DNA of 64,000 nucleotides from Bacteroidia bacterium. GTDB lineage: Bacteria > Bacteroidota > Bacteroidia > J057. Numbering within the stretch: the stretch's first letter is position 1; the number at the start of each line of letters is the position of its first letter. Below the pieces are notes generated by a model that made no database searches, was not told the DNA's origin, and saw nothing but the letters and a program-made list of their open reading frames with translations. Location: contig JAWKNO010000001.1 of NCBI GenBank assembly GCA_041391665.1, positions 558,001 to 622,000 on the forward strand. The letters run 5' to 3'. Made by a program: the position numbers and the translations under genes. Below, piece after piece: positions 14,622 through 24,046 of this stretch.

Positions 14622-17600
14622 ATGAACAAACAATCATTTTTGACAAAAAGCACAGTAATGTGCTTTTTGTCTATAATCTATACGCTTTCGTCTCTTTCAG
14701 CACAAACTAACGCTGATGGCGAACAACTCCTGAAAGAAACTATTTCCACCTGGCAGGTACTGAATACCAATATTCAGATCAAAAGCCTTAAAAATCATTT
14801 ATCTCCCGACAGTGTGCGCACCCTCAGTGGTTCGGGTACTTTCTTCGGGCAAAATGTCGGACTGGAAGTGGCATTCAAAGGTACGAAGGAGATCCGAAGG
14901 GTGATGATTGATTTCCCTGCGCTGGCCACAATCACGACCGACCACTTCAGACAGCTTATCGGCAAAGATTTTAATGCCATCTTCCCTCAGGGTTTTGGTA
15001 CAGGGATAGGCATCAAACATTTTGAAATAGATGTCGAAAGTAAAAAAGTACAGAATGCGAATATCATTATGACCTTTGGTACCTGGGCACCTGACAGCCG
15101 GTCTGCATCCCTCAAATTATCTGCGATCGAAGGGGAATTTGGGTTAATGGATATCCAGTCACGCGAGCCGAATGTAGTTGTCGGCCTGAATAGCCAACTG
15201 CTGCTTCCCAAAGATGCGGCCAACTATATCGGGATCGGCACTACCACTTTGGATGTGAATGGTTATGTCAATACCCAGACGATGAAAATAGCCTTGGGAG
15301 CAAAACTTACCTCAGAGGAAATTCCCCTCGTAAGTGACAAAAGTGTCGTACTTAAGGAGGCCCGCTTTCAGTTTTATTTCGAAACCGGAAAAGCCGGCCT
15401 CGCCCTTGGCGGGCAAATGCAGATCAGGCCGCCCGGCGAAGCACCCATTACCCTCAACGGCGAAATTTCCGTGGACATTACCGGCAAAATCTATGGCGAA
15501 GCCTGGATGGATCAGGACGACTATATTCAAAACCCTTTTGGTATTTCAGACAAGATATTCATCGAAAAAGCGGGTCTCGGCTTTGGGGTGGACTTTAAAA
15601 CTACACCCATCCCGGCGCCAAGTATCGCGATTGAAGGTGGCATTTCGGTAAGAGATTCAAGGACTTCTGCCCCGAGATTCAGCGGCAGCGTAACCATGGG
15701 AATTGACGCTACCCAGCTCAACAAAACCATGATCGACGCAGAAGTCGGGCCTTTGTATCTGGCCGATATCGTGGACGTGTTTCACCCAAGCGGGCCGCCC
15801 GCCGAATTTGCCGATGTTCTCCGGAAAATCAGCTTCCAGAAACTGCACATGACTGTGGTTCCTCCCGGTGCTCCCATTACCCTGTTTGGCCGTACTTACG
15901 AACCAGGGTTTTATGCTGAGGGCATATTCAACTATGAGGACTTTACCGGAGCCATGTTTATCGATATCAGCGAAGCAGGCGTGGAGGCATTTGGTGGCAT
16001 GTCGCCGATCATTCATCCGGGGTTTGCGCTTACAGGCACAGCGCCTGGTACCGGGCCGCATATTTACCTTGCACTCAAGCCGGCAGAACAGGTGCTGGCC
16101 CTGGCGGTAAATGGAAAACTGGAAGTCCTCGGCGCCTCTGCGCTGGCAGATATCTACCTCAGCGATGCAGGGTTTAATGCCCTGGTCAGAGCCGAAATCA
16201 TGGGCGGATTTACCGCCGCACTCGACATCGCCGGCACAGATTTGCTGAAAGGTGGAAGCATCTATGTCAAAGCCTCGATGACTGCTGAGGATAACCTCGT
16301 ACAGAAAATCACGCGGGAAGCCTCCGATGAGATCAACCGAATGGCCAATGAAACTCAGCGGGATGTGGACAATGCGACCCGCATGCTGGAATCGCTTCGC
16401 CCTCAGTTGAATGCCAAAGCAAGCAAGCTGGCCGCAAAGCAGGAAGAGGTCCGCAGAGAGTATCAGTACCAATGCGGGCTTATTGATCAGAAAGCCAATC
16501 AGGAGCGCGAGCGCGCCCAAAAAACCCAGCAGATCAATAATCTCAAAGCCGAAATCAACCGGCTGGAAGCCGCGCTCTCTACCGACAGGTTTCGCAGCGC
16601 AAAACCTATCAAAAGCACTACCTGTGGTGGCAACAGCAAACAGTTTGGCGATTATTGTTATACCTGTCCGCAAGGATTTGAATGGAATGGCCCGATTCCG
16701 CTAAATGACGCAAGAGGTTGTATCAAAAGGGGAACTACCCTTTATGCAAAGGCAACCTACAGCAAAACCGCCCCATGTAACCCGGGGCAGATATTCAACT
16801 TCCCCAACGCCGGATGTTATGACTGCCCCGCCGGATACCGCCCTTCTGAAGCGGTCATCGATATCAACGCCAGCAATCGTTGTTATAAGGTTGTGCCCGA
16901 TCAGTTTGCTTACCCGGTAAAAGGCGAGAGTATAGCCTGTACGGGGCGGAGTTTTCCGGATCTCACTACCGGGAAATGTTGGGAATGCCCTTCGGGATAT
17001 GAGCGTAAAGCGACATTTGAAAGCATCACCGGCCCCAAAGCTTGTGAGCTCGTCAATCTCGCTGGCCGCGAGGCGACGATTCGCAACAAACGTCTCGAAC
17101 TCGCGGGGCTGGAAACCAGCCTGGTTACCATTACCAACGGAATCGGAGAACTTGCGACTAAACTTTCGGGTGTAGCTACAGACGTATGCCAGAAAGTAAA
17201 CAATACCGAAGCCATTAATCTGGATTACCGGGTAGCACCCATATTTGCCGAGTGGTCAGCGCTTTCCCTTACCGTAAATGAATACCAGGACATCGTCAAA
17301 TTTAGCGGCGAGATGACTGTCAACGGCTTGCGGGCAACAGCGTGGATTGCCCGGCATGGCGGGGAAGCCCTCGGCGTAGTGCAGATCAACTCCGCGAGTT
17401 TTGAAGGATGTTTGAGTACGGTAAATGGCGGATATGTCGCAATGAAAATCACAGGAAAATTTGCCGACCAGCCCATCAGCGGATCTTTTGACATCAACCT
17501 CAACAGCCCGGAGGCAGGTATCAAAGCCCTGGCCAATATTTTGATGGGAACCAATTACCCGGTAGCCGTGAGGGGAAATGGCACATGTACACGACCCATT

Positions 17601-18791
17601 GTATCACGCCCCGACATGGCCGGAACCAAAATCGCCGATATGCTGGCTACAATCAATAAAGGAGCCAATAACAAACTTTCTGACCGGCCGCAAAAAGAAA
17701 CACGCCCCACCTGGACCGGCAAACGACAGTTTGATGAAACCTGGGCAGATCCCGCCAAATTTGACGTTCGTACCAACAACGCCACTTCCGGCGATAACCC
17801 TTCCGGATCCTCGTCTGGATCTTCTTCCGGGTCGCCTTCAGGTGGTTCTACAGGCGGATTTGTGAGGGCCGGCAAAATGGAAACGAATGTTGCAGGAGTG
17901 TTTTCAATATCCGTGGGAAACCAGGCATTCACCTACTTCAATAGCCAGAGCAAGACCAGCGGGAATCTATACCAGATGAAACCCGAAGGTAAATTTGGCA
18001 CCCTGGCTATGGAGCATACAGATGCCCCGGATAGTCCCAGTGAACTGGCAGTTTCCTATCAGGCTGACAACCGGACGTTTATCATGTTGTACAAAAAGCA
18101 GCAAGGGGAGGTCTACAGAATTCCGCTGAAATCAGACGGCAGCCCTGACTATACCAAAGGAATATCACAGGCAGGATGGCGGCAGAACTGGGATCATATG
18201 ACTTCCTTCAGGCTTGGGGGAAAAACCTACCTGTTTTGCTTTGACAATGTAAGCGGAATAGCGGAAGTATATGAAGTTTCCGGTGCAGATGATGCTACGA
18301 TTGTGGCCACTACATCTACGATAAATTTTGGCCCTGGTTATATACATGTTACCGTTGCAGAAGTAGGTAGCAGTGCCTATTTGATCGGCTATCACCAAAG
18401 TGGGTATATCGCCCTGTTTGAGGTGAAGGCTGGCGGTATTTTTAATCCCAACGGCACATATGCTATGCGCAATGTGCGCCAGACATGGAGTGCACTTGCG
18501 CCTTACCGGGTGGGCGGGAAAACGTACCTCCATTTGTACGACAAAAGCACGGGCGACACAGAGATTTATCCTATTCAGGCGGGCGGGACACTTGGCGATC
18601 GCACCTATCTGTCAACCGGCTGGATGACTGACTGGGATGTGGTCATACCCTATAATGTCGGAAACAAAATATTTAATCTGTATTACCACAAGGCCACCGG
18701 CAACAGCCAGATATGGGAGCTCACGCCTGATGGGAAATTCGGCAATCGCACCGCAGCCTACACCAGAGGCGATATTCAGGCCGGAAATTGA
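14622..18791 (+). CDS. Very large secreted multidomain protein of unknown function
   Basis: A 1389-aa exported protein (signal peptide ~1-28). Residues ~30-560 are beta-rich and Gly-rich with no recognised family. Residues ~563-656 form a long coiled coil. Residues ~664-809 hold three cysteine-rich modules with the pattern C...YCYTCPQGF / CYDCPAGY / CWECPSGY, like small EGF- or ephrin-receptor-like modules. A second short coiled coil follows (~815-860), then another beta domain. A Ser/Gly linker lies near 1060-1080. The last ~300 residues contain propeller-like repeats of the form W-x3-WD-x3-PY-x-VGGKTYLxxY. It ends the lectin-protease operon and could be an adhesin or toxin-like surface protein, but nothing shows which. 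Confidence 0.8.
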   Translation: MNKQSFLTKSTVMCFLSIIYTLSSLSAQTNADGEQLLKETISTWQVLNTNIQIKSLKNHLSPDSVRTLSGSGTFFGQNVGLEVAFKGTKEIRRVMIDFPALATITTDHFRQLIGKDFNAIFPQGFGTGIGIKHFEIDVESKKVQNANIIMTFGTWAPDSRSASLKLSAIEGEFGLMDIQSREPNVVVGLNSQLLLPKDAANYIGIGTTTLDVNGYVNTQTMKIALGAKLTSEEIPLVSDKSVVLKEARFQFYFETGKAGLALGGQMQIRPPGEAPITLNGEISVDITGKIYGEAWMDQDDYIQNPFGISDKIFIEKAGLGFGVDFKTTPIPAPSIAIEGGISVRDSRTSAPRFSGSVTMGIDATQLNKTMIDAEVGPLYLADIVDVFHPSGPPAEFADVLRKISFQKLHMTVVPPGAPITLFGRTYEPGFYAEGIFNYEDFTGAMFIDISEAGVEAFGGMSPIIHPGFALTGTAPGTGPHIYLALKPAEQVLALAVNGKLEVLGASALADIYLSDAGFNALVRAEIMGGFTAALDIAGTDLLKGGSIYVKASMTAEDNLVQKITREASDEINRMANETQRDVDNATRMLESLRPQLNAKASKLAAKQEEVRREYQYQCGLIDQKANQERERAQKTQQINNLKAEINRLEAALSTDRFRSAKPIKSTTCGGNSKQFGDYCYTCPQGFEWNGPIPLNDARGCIKRGTTLYAKATYSKTAPCNPGQIFNFPNAGCYDCPAGYRPSEAVIDINASNRCYKVVPDQFAYPVKGESIACTGRSFPDLTTGKCWECPSGYERKATFESITGPKACELVNLAGREATIRNKRLELAGLETSLVTITNGIGELATKLSGVATDVCQKVNNTEAINLDYRVAPIFAEWSALSLTVNEYQDIVKFSGEMTVNGLRATAWIARHGGEALGVVQINSASFEGCLSTVNGGYVAMKITGKFADQPISGSFDINLNSPEAGIKALANILMGTNYPVAVRGNGTCTRPIVSRPDMAGTKIADMLATINKGANNKLSDRPQKETRPTWTGKRQFDETWADPAKFDVRTNNATSGDNPSGSSSGSSSGSPSGGSTGGFVRAGKMETNVAGVFSISVGNQAFTYFNSQSKTSGNLYQMKPEGKFGTLAMEHTDAPDSPSELAVSYQADNRTFIMLYKKQQGEVYRIPLKSDGSPDYTKGISQAGWRQNWDHMTSFRLGGKTYLFCFDNVSGIAEVYEVSGADDATIVATTSTINFGPGYIHVTVAEVGSSAYLIGYHQSGYIALFEVKAGGIFNPNGTYAMRNVRQTWSALAPYRVGGKTYLHLYDKSTGDTEIYPIQAGGTLGDRTYLSTGWMTDWDVVIPYNVGNKIFNLYYHKATGNSQIWELTPDGKFGNRTAAYTRGDIQAGN

Positions 18792-18828
18792 CAGGCTTTC
18801 CCGGCAGATATCTGCAATCTGTAAAAAT

Positions 18829-18873
18829 AAAGTGTGCGCTGTGTGTACGAATGGCACACACGGTGCGCACTTT
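18829..18873. terminator. Bidirectional terminator between convergent genes
   Basis: Arms at 18829-18846 and 18856-18873 pair over 18 positions (four as G-U) around a 9-nt loop. The stem is flanked by A-rich sequence on the left and TTTATTTTG on the right, so it serves both strands. It overlaps the stop codon of the minus-strand gene. Confidence 0.8.
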
Positions 18874-20218
18874 ATTTTGTCTTAACAAGGCTGTATTCCA
18901 TTCCTCCGTCTTTCAACCACAAAACTCTTCCGCCTCGTACTGCCACAAACCATGCTTCAAAGTGATCGGTTTTACCCTGCCAGCGATTGGTCGCAGTAAC
19001 ACTCCAGTCGGTTACAGTGTATGCGCCTTTATATTCCTGCTGAAAAGTAGTCATGTTGCCTACTGACCCGGAAGCTCCGTTGTGTATGCTGGTATAGTTA
19101 CCTCCCGGATTAAAATTGAATGTCGCACTGGAAGCGACCAGTGTCATTCCGGCATATCCTTCATATCCTCCCGGCGTTACATAATACCAATGTGCAGTGG
19201 AAGTATTGCCGTTTTGCCACCGTCCCTGGATATCCCGGGTTGCAACAGCAAATTTGTTGTACCGGCTCATATCTGCAAGGTCAGATTTGTATTTGTCATT
19301 GGCGGCCGGGAATTGTTTGTACAACGAGGACTCATTTTCGGCAGAGGCAATAACGAGATAGGCAGAGTTGGGCACAATAGAAAGACGCATAGCGATAAAC
19401 CGCTTTTTGCCCGTTTGTTTGTCGATTGCCCATCCTTCTACATAGTCAGGCTGTAATGAAGCAATAACCTCATTGTCATCCCTGTAATGTTTTGTCTGTA
19501 TGGTAAAATACTGCGTTACATGATTGTCCCAATAAAAATCCCTCGCCCGCAATCCCGTCCCTGAAAATTTACTAACATCAAAGGGCAATGGAAATAAAAG
19601 ATAAACCTGCATATTTCCTTTGCTTACTTCCACCCAGTCATTTTTAATGACACTGGTCCAGCCATCGTCAAAGTTAGTAGTAGAAAATGTGTAGCCTGCT
19701 GTGTTTGTCGTCGGGGCAGAAGGAGGAGTAATGATGTTGTCATTGCTTGCCTTTTCGTCGTCTTTGATTGCATCATTTGTGCTGATATCTTCCGGCGCAA
19801 AATCTGTTTCACCCAGATAGATATCGGTGGTGTTTTGTTCAAATGAAAAATAGGCAATAATGTTTTTTGCTCCTTTTTGAAGCCAGAAATACTTTTCGTC
19901 GCTACCAGCCGGGGCGATATTCCAACCAAGTGCGGAGAGCTGTTTCATTAGCTTTTCTAAATGAAAACCAGATGTCAGGGAAGGCGGTAAAATAAATACC
20001 TCTACAGTCTGAATGCTGGCATCTACTTTTTTTGTTTCCATTTCCAGAAGCACCTTTGCCGCGATTTCACTGATCATGCGATTGTCTTTTTTTGACCCTG
20101 CGGGTAGTGTCATGCCAGTGAGTGCGGAAGAGGACGCGGGAACAACCTTTTGTTGCGCTTTTGCGCCAATAAACATTGCAACTGCAAGTGTTAACAGAAC
20201 CAGTGATTTAGTATTCAT
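18872..20218 (-). CDS. Exported protein of unknown function
   Basis: A 448-aa protein that I do not recognise. ATG 20218 opens a signal peptide (MNTKSLVLLTLAVAM...GAKAQ); a TTG two codons upstream is not needed. Residues ~30-170 contain alpha/beta segments (KLMKQLSALGWNIAP, IIAYFSFEQ). Asp/Thr-rich residues ~140-170 look like a linker. The ~310-448 part is beta-rich with GRWQNGN and a closing WRV-type strand pattern (RVLWLKDGG) that resembles a lipocalin-like barrel, though this is only an impression. It converges on the large secreted protein across a shared terminator. Function, partner and regulation are unknown. Confidence 0.7.
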   Translation of the reverse strand: MNTKSLVLLTLAVAMFIGAKAQQKVVPASSSALTGMTLPAGSKKDNRMISEIAAKVLLEMETKKVDASIQTVEVFILPPSLTSGFHLEKLMKQLSALGWNIAPAGSDEKYFWLQKGAKNIIAYFSFEQNTTDIYLGETDFAPEDISTNDAIKDDEKASNDNIITPPSAPTTNTAGYTFSTTNFDDGWTSVIKNDWVEVSKGNMQVYLLFPLPFDVSKFSGTGLRARDFYWDNHVTQYFTIQTKHYRDDNEVIASLQPDYVEGWAIDKQTGKKRFIAMRLSIVPNSAYLVIASAENESSLYKQFPAANDKYKSDLADMSRYNKFAVATRDIQGRWQNGNTSTAHWYYVTPGGYEGYAGMTLVASSATFNFNPGGNYTSIHNGASGSVGNMTTFQQEYKGAYTVTDWSVTATNRWQGKTDHFEAWFVAVRGGRVLWLKDGGMEYSLVKTK

Positions 20219-20405
20219 CGGCAATGCATTTCAACTATTTTTACTGTAAAATTGAGCGTTTGGCAAATCAATTCCTATAGCCGGGAAATAAGATATTTTC
20301 AGTTGAATTCGTATTTCAAGACCCCGCACACCTCTCACCGCGACCGGCAGAAAATAAGCTGCTCCCAGCACTCAATCTTATTTACCGCTGGTAATTGTTT
20401 TTTTC

Positions 20406-20413
20406 TTAATTTG
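20406..20413 (+). promoter_or_regulatory. Possible -7 box for the lipocalin gene
   Basis: TTAATTTG, one mismatch from TAnnTTTG, lies in the motif TTTTTTTCTTAATTTGAT. A very similar stretch (TTTTTTTCTTAGTTTGAT) precedes the TlpA gene at 50858. A start a few bases downstream would give a ~60-nt leader to ATG 20482. Confidence 0.3.
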
Positions 20414-20481
20414 ATAGCAGTGTGAATCCCTTTTGCTTTATGGTAACAATTTTGATGCTGCAGAAATTGAGGTTCCCGCCA

Positions 20482-20997
20482 ATGACGAAGTATTGTATGT
20501 TAACCATCATCTTTTCTATGCTGGCAACCGTTTCCATTTCCCAAACACTTGAAACAGTGCCTTTTGTCGATTTGAAAAAATTTGAAGGCAAATGGTATGA
20601 GATTGCTTCGTTTCCCCAGCGGTTTCAAAAAGGTTGTAACTGTACTACTGCTGAATATACATTAACCGATAAAGGTTTTGTAATCGTCGAAAACAGGTGC
20701 AACCGGGGGAGCATCGACGGAAAACAATCTTACATCAAAGGAAAAGCATTTGTCGTGGCCAACAGTGGAAACGCAAAGCTAAAAGTGCAGTTCTTTTGGC
20801 CCTTCAGAGGGAAGTACTGGATCATTGATCTGGCTGACGATTACAGCTATGCCGTCATTGGGCATCCCAACAGAAAATACTTGTGGATACTTTCAAGAAC
20901 ACCTGTGATGAACGATGACACCTATCAGCAAATCATTTCCAGGGTAAAAGAAAAGGGATTCGACATATCGAAAATTAAACTCACCAGGCAAATCTGA
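20482..20997 (+). CDS. blc: Lipocalin family protein (Blc-like)
   Basis: A 171-aa periplasmic lipocalin that probably carries lipids or fatty acids. The signal peptide MTKYCML...SISQ supports ATG 20482 rather than the in-frame ATG at 20422. GKWYEIA at 36-42 is lipocalin motif 1, followed by the bacterial signature TTAEYTL and ENRCNRG. YAVIGHPNRKYLWILSRTP is the Blc/apolipoprotein D motif near the end. There is no lipobox, so unlike E. coli Blc it is probably soluble. It precedes an AraC regulator by 103 bp on the same strand. Confidence 0.85.
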   Translation: MTKYCMLTIIFSMLATVSISQTLETVPFVDLKKFEGKWYEIASFPQRFQKGCNCTTAEYTLTDKGFVIVENRCNRGSIDGKQSYIKGKAFVVANSGNAKLKVQFFWPFRGKYWIIDLADDYSYAVIGHPNRKYLWILSRTPVMNDDTYQQIISRVKEKGFDISKIKLTRQI

Positions 20998-21088
20998 AAA
21001 ATCAGATACAAACTAGCCTTTATAGCCGGGGAGATGAAGTAAGGACACCTTCCGGTTGCCCTTTTTTCTTAACTTCATGGCCTTTCAT

Positions 21089-21096
21089 TACGTTTG
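21089..21096 (+). promoter_or_regulatory. -7 box abutting the AraC start codon
   Basis: TACGTTTG is an exact TAnnTTTG match and ends 4 bp before ATG 21101. If used, the transcript would be leaderless. No -33 TTTG is seen at 18-20 bp. Confidence 0.35.
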
Positions 21097-21100
21097 AGAA

Positions 21101-21949
21101 ATGCAAAACCTCAGATTCAACAAGGATAAATACGGCAAAGAAATTTTGATTGATACTGCCGATATGGCTGAATTTAACAGCTCATTAAAAATTGCCAGGC
21201 CGTCTTTTTATATCATAGTAGCTATAAAGCATGCGATAGGAAAAGTTGAAATTGATATGGAAACTTATTACATATCAGATAATACGCTTCTTTTCATTGC
21301 GCCGGGTACAAGAGTCAACATTGAAAAGCTCAATATAATAGAAGCGATCTGGCTGTTTTTCGAAGGTGAATTTCTGGATTTCTTTTTTCAGGATAAATTC
21401 TTCACTTTCAAGTTTAACTTTTTCCATGGTCCCAAAGCGCTCATACCCCTACCATTGACAGGCGTTGACTTTGAAGATATCCACAATTTATTTCGCCAAA
21501 TCCACTCAGAGAAGAGAGCATTCAAAGAAGATAGTCATCATTTTCTGCGGTCTTCGTTATACCTGCTTCTCATCAAACTGAACCGACATTATGGAACAAC
21601 ATTCTACTCCGAAGGAAATGTAATTTCAGATGGCAGAGTGCTTCAATTCAAACAACTTTTGGAAAAAAATATCAAAGAATTAAAGACGGTTCAGGAGTTT
21701 GCTGATAAATTAGGCATTAGTAAAACCTATTTGAACAAGCTATGTCAATTGCATTTTAGCAAGCCTTGCAGCGACTTAATTGCCGAACGTACTGTACTGG
21801 AAACCAAACAGTCGCTCATCTATTCCAGCGCCGATATCGCAGAAATAGCCTATGACTATGGCTTTTCCGAGCCTTCCAATTTTATTCGTTTTTTTAAGAA
21901 ACATACCAACACGACTCCTTCAGCTTTTCGCAAGGAGTTTTCAAATTGA
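21101..21949 (+). CDS. AraC family transcriptional regulator
   Basis: A 282-aa regulator. Residues ~1-170 form a cupin-like effector domain without a recognised ligand. Residues ~185-280 are the double helix-turn-helix of AraC proteins: ADKLGISKTYLNKLC and DIAEIAYDYGFSEPSNFIRFFKKHTNTTPSAFR. It heads a run of six co-oriented, closely spaced genes starting 83 bp downstream and is the likely local activator of that cluster (inference from position). Confidence 0.88.
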   Translation: MQNLRFNKDKYGKEILIDTADMAEFNSSLKIARPSFYIIVAIKHAIGKVEIDMETYYISDNTLLFIAPGTRVNIEKLNIIEAIWLFFEGEFLDFFFQDKFFTFKFNFFHGPKALIPLPLTGVDFEDIHNLFRQIHSEKRAFKEDSHHFLRSSLYLLLIKLNRHYGTTFYSEGNVISDGRVLQFKQLLEKNIKELKTVQEFADKLGISKTYLNKLCQLHFSKPCSDLIAERTVLETKQSLIYSSADIAEIAYDYGFSEPSNFIRFFKKHTNTTPSAFRKEFSN

Positions 21950-22032
21950 CTATTCTGCATCCAAATTGATTATCCCCCGGGCCTTGTTGTTACTGACCTT
22001 TGCATCAGTAAATAATTTAAAACAACAAGGAA

Positions 22033-22764
22033 ATGAAAAAATCATTGATTGCATTAGGAATAGCCGGCATTTTGGCGTTCGGCAGCTGCTCACCAGTAAA
22101 AAAATCTCAGGTAAGTAGTCTGGAAAAACCAGTCTATGAAATCGCTGTTCGTCAGGTAAAAGACGGAATGAAAGCCGATTTTGAAGCAGCAAGAACAAAC
22201 TTCATCGACATTCTCACCCAACAAAAAGGAGTTAGCAACGATCGCGAATTCAGTTCTTTTTATGCCCTTCCAGAACCTGACAAAAGAGAAGTATTTATCG
22301 GAATGACCGAGTATGCATCTTTTAAAACGCCGGGCCAGGTTCAAAGCAAAATGAGTGTTGTGTCTAAGTTCATGAAGTTCAAAAAGACTATGGACTTGAA
22401 AGCTTATGTCTTTGTTCAGCCGATAGAGGGGGGGAGTTTTGATTTGGGATCATTAGCCGCAAAACCAGGACAAGTATTAGAATTAGCGGTAAGAAAAGTG
22501 AAAACTGGACAAGATGCCGCTTTCGAAACTTCCAGAAAAGAGTTTGTAAACTGGCTAAACAAGCAAGAAGGTGTTGTAGGCAGTTGGGAATTTAAAGTGG
22601 TAGGTGGCGCAGATACCGAAGGACTTACAGTAGGAATGTCTGTATATAAAAGTCAAGAAGCGTTCCAAGCCATTGCCGGTAAAGTGCAGCAACTGCCAGA
22701 AGCGGGAGCCTACTTCGCAACCTTCGATCCTGTAGCCTTACAGTATGCAGCATCTATTAAATAA
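22033..22764 (+). CDS. Lipoprotein with duplicated ABM-like (dimeric alpha-beta barrel) domain
   Basis: A 243-aa protein. The lipobox FGSC puts the lipidated Cys at 19. Two halves, ~34-125 and ~135-240, each begin with E-[IL]-A-V-R-x-V-K-x-G and have a central VxxWEF/REF and VGM-x-x-Y strand, the pattern of antibiotic-biosynthesis-monooxygenase or ferredoxin-like dimeric barrels; here the dimer seems fused in one chain. A paralogue without signal peptide lies at 24653. The role is unknown: ABM folds can degrade haem or quinones or act as plain binding proteins. No haem ligand is obvious. It starts a six-gene run. Confidence 0.75.
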   Translation: MKKSLIALGIAGILAFGSCSPVKKSQVSSLEKPVYEIAVRQVKDGMKADFEAARTNFIDILTQQKGVSNDREFSSFYALPEPDKREVFIGMTEYASFKTPGQVQSKMSVVSKFMKFKKTMDLKAYVFVQPIEGGSFDLGSLAAKPGQVLELAVRKVKTGQDAAFETSRKEFVNWLNKQEGVVGSWEFKVVGGADTEGLTVGMSVYKSQEAFQAIAGKVQQLPEAGAYFATFDPVALQYAASIK

Positions 22765-22789
22765 TCTCAATTGAAAAAAAAGCAACATC

Positions 22790-23617
22790 ATGATAAAAGA
22801 TAACTCAACATCAATTCATATCAAGGACTTTCAAGGAGTAAAAATCCACTCGTTTGTAGCTCCTTATGAATATGCAGCTAATGCTACGCATATTATAGAA
22901 ACTGCTAACGAATTGGTCATAGTTGACGGGCAATTCATCACCCCACTTGCACAGGCTTTTAGAGGTTATGTAGATAGTTTGAAAAAGCCAATTAATCGTG
23001 TTTTTATCTCTCATGGACATCCGGACCATTACTTCGGATATGCTTCAGCCTTTGCAGACCAAAAAGGGTATTCTTTAGAAGCAGTGAACAAGATTATTGC
23101 AGAATGGGGGCCACAAATGATTACCAATCAGAAGCCAACATTTGGCGACCTGATTCCAGACCAGGTGCTTGTTCCAAAACACACTGTGAACGCAGGAACA
23201 ACTGAAACAATTGATGGACTAAACTATGAGTTTGAATCAGTTGAAGGTGCAGAAAATGAAATTCAATTACTCATCAAATTGCCAGAAATCGGTGTGGTGA
23301 TTGCTCAAGACCTAGTTTACAGTGGAGTGCACCTTTGGTTAGGCATGGGATGGTTTGACAATTGGATGAATGAGCTTCAAAAAGTTGCTGACTTAGAAGG
23401 CTACAATTACATTCTTCCAGGTCATGGTCTGCCTTGCATCAAAGATGAAGTAGTCAACAATATCCAATATTTAAAGACCGCAAAAGCCATTCATGAAAAA
23501 GGTTTAAGTGCCGATGACTTTAAAAAAGAACTGCTTGCGGCTTATCCACACAGAGAATCATTAATGATGTTCGACCTGTATTTAGGGTTTCTTTTTGGTC
23601 AAATGGGCAGTCATTAA
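22790..23617 (+). CDS. MBL-fold metallo-hydrolase
   Basis: A 275-aa cytosolic metallo-beta-lactamase fold protein. SHGHPDH at 74-80 provides the first zinc ligands (His75, His77, Asp79, His80). IAQDLVYSG holds the bridging Asp, and LPGHGLP the last His. The general reaction is hydrolysis of an ester, thioester, amide or similar bond; the substrate is unknown. It lies 25 bp after the ABM-like lipoprotein and 11 bp before a SnoaL-like gene, so it belongs to the same transcription unit. Confidence 0.87.
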   Translation: MIKDNSTSIHIKDFQGVKIHSFVAPYEYAANATHIIETANELVIVDGQFITPLAQAFRGYVDSLKKPINRVFISHGHPDHYFGYASAFADQKGYSLEAVNKIIAEWGPQMITNQKPTFGDLIPDQVLVPKHTVNAGTTETIDGLNYEFESVEGAENEIQLLIKLPEIGVVIAQDLVYSGVHLWLGMGWFDNWMNELQKVADLEGYNYILPGHGLPCIKDEVVNNIQYLKTAKAIHEKGLSADDFKKELLAAYPHRESLMMFDLYLGFLFGQMGSH

Positions 23618-23628
23618 ATCGCTGTAAA

Positions 23629-24042
23629 ATGATGTCAAAAAAGGAGATCGCGCGATACATTTCGCAAAAAGTAGTCAATGAGAAAGATTACTCCCCCATC
23701 CTAGAATTCTTAACGGACGATTATGTCTATCATGGTTTGGGGGGTATGACTTCTCACACTCCGCAAGGCTTTATGGAAGCCATCAAAGGTTTTCATGCCG
23801 CTATTCCTGACCTTAAATCAGAAATCATTGACATGGTGGAAGAAGGCGACAGGTTGGTGCTCCGCTTCAACTTCACAGGAACTCACGAGGGGGAGTTTTT
23901 AGGATTCCCAGGAAGTGGCGCAAAACTCCATTTCGAAGGCATGATCATGCGCAGATTTGAGCAAGATAAAATAGCCGAAGATTGGGATTACTTCGATTTT
24001 CCAACGGTGGTAGCACAAATTCAATCACAATTAAAATCATAA
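23629..24042 (+). CDS. SnoaL-like ester cyclase family protein
   Basis: A 137-aa NTF2/SnoaL-fold protein with the usual layout: helix 1, DDYVYHG, GFMEAIKGFHAAIPDLKSEI, then VEEGDRLVLRFNFTGTHEGEFLG and FEGMIMRRFEQDKIAEDWDYFD. This is the polyketide-cyclase-like group found in many genomes, commonly called ester cyclase, usually with unknown substrate. ATGATG at 23629 gives two possible starts. Spacing of 11 bp and 4 bp to its neighbours shows co-transcription. Confidence 0.85.
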   Translation: MMSKKEIARYISQKVVNEKDYSPILEFLTDDYVYHGLGGMTSHTPQGFMEAIKGFHAAIPDLKSEIIDMVEEGDRLVLRFNFTGTHEGEFLGFPGSGAKLHFEGMIMRRFEQDKIAEDWDYFDFPTVVAQIQSQLKS

Positions 24043-24046
24043 AAAA

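Noticed and set aside
15657..16673. 338-residue minus-strand frame
   Set aside because: It lies wholly antisense to the 1389-aa secreted protein; composition is that of a shadow frame and no domain is recognisable.
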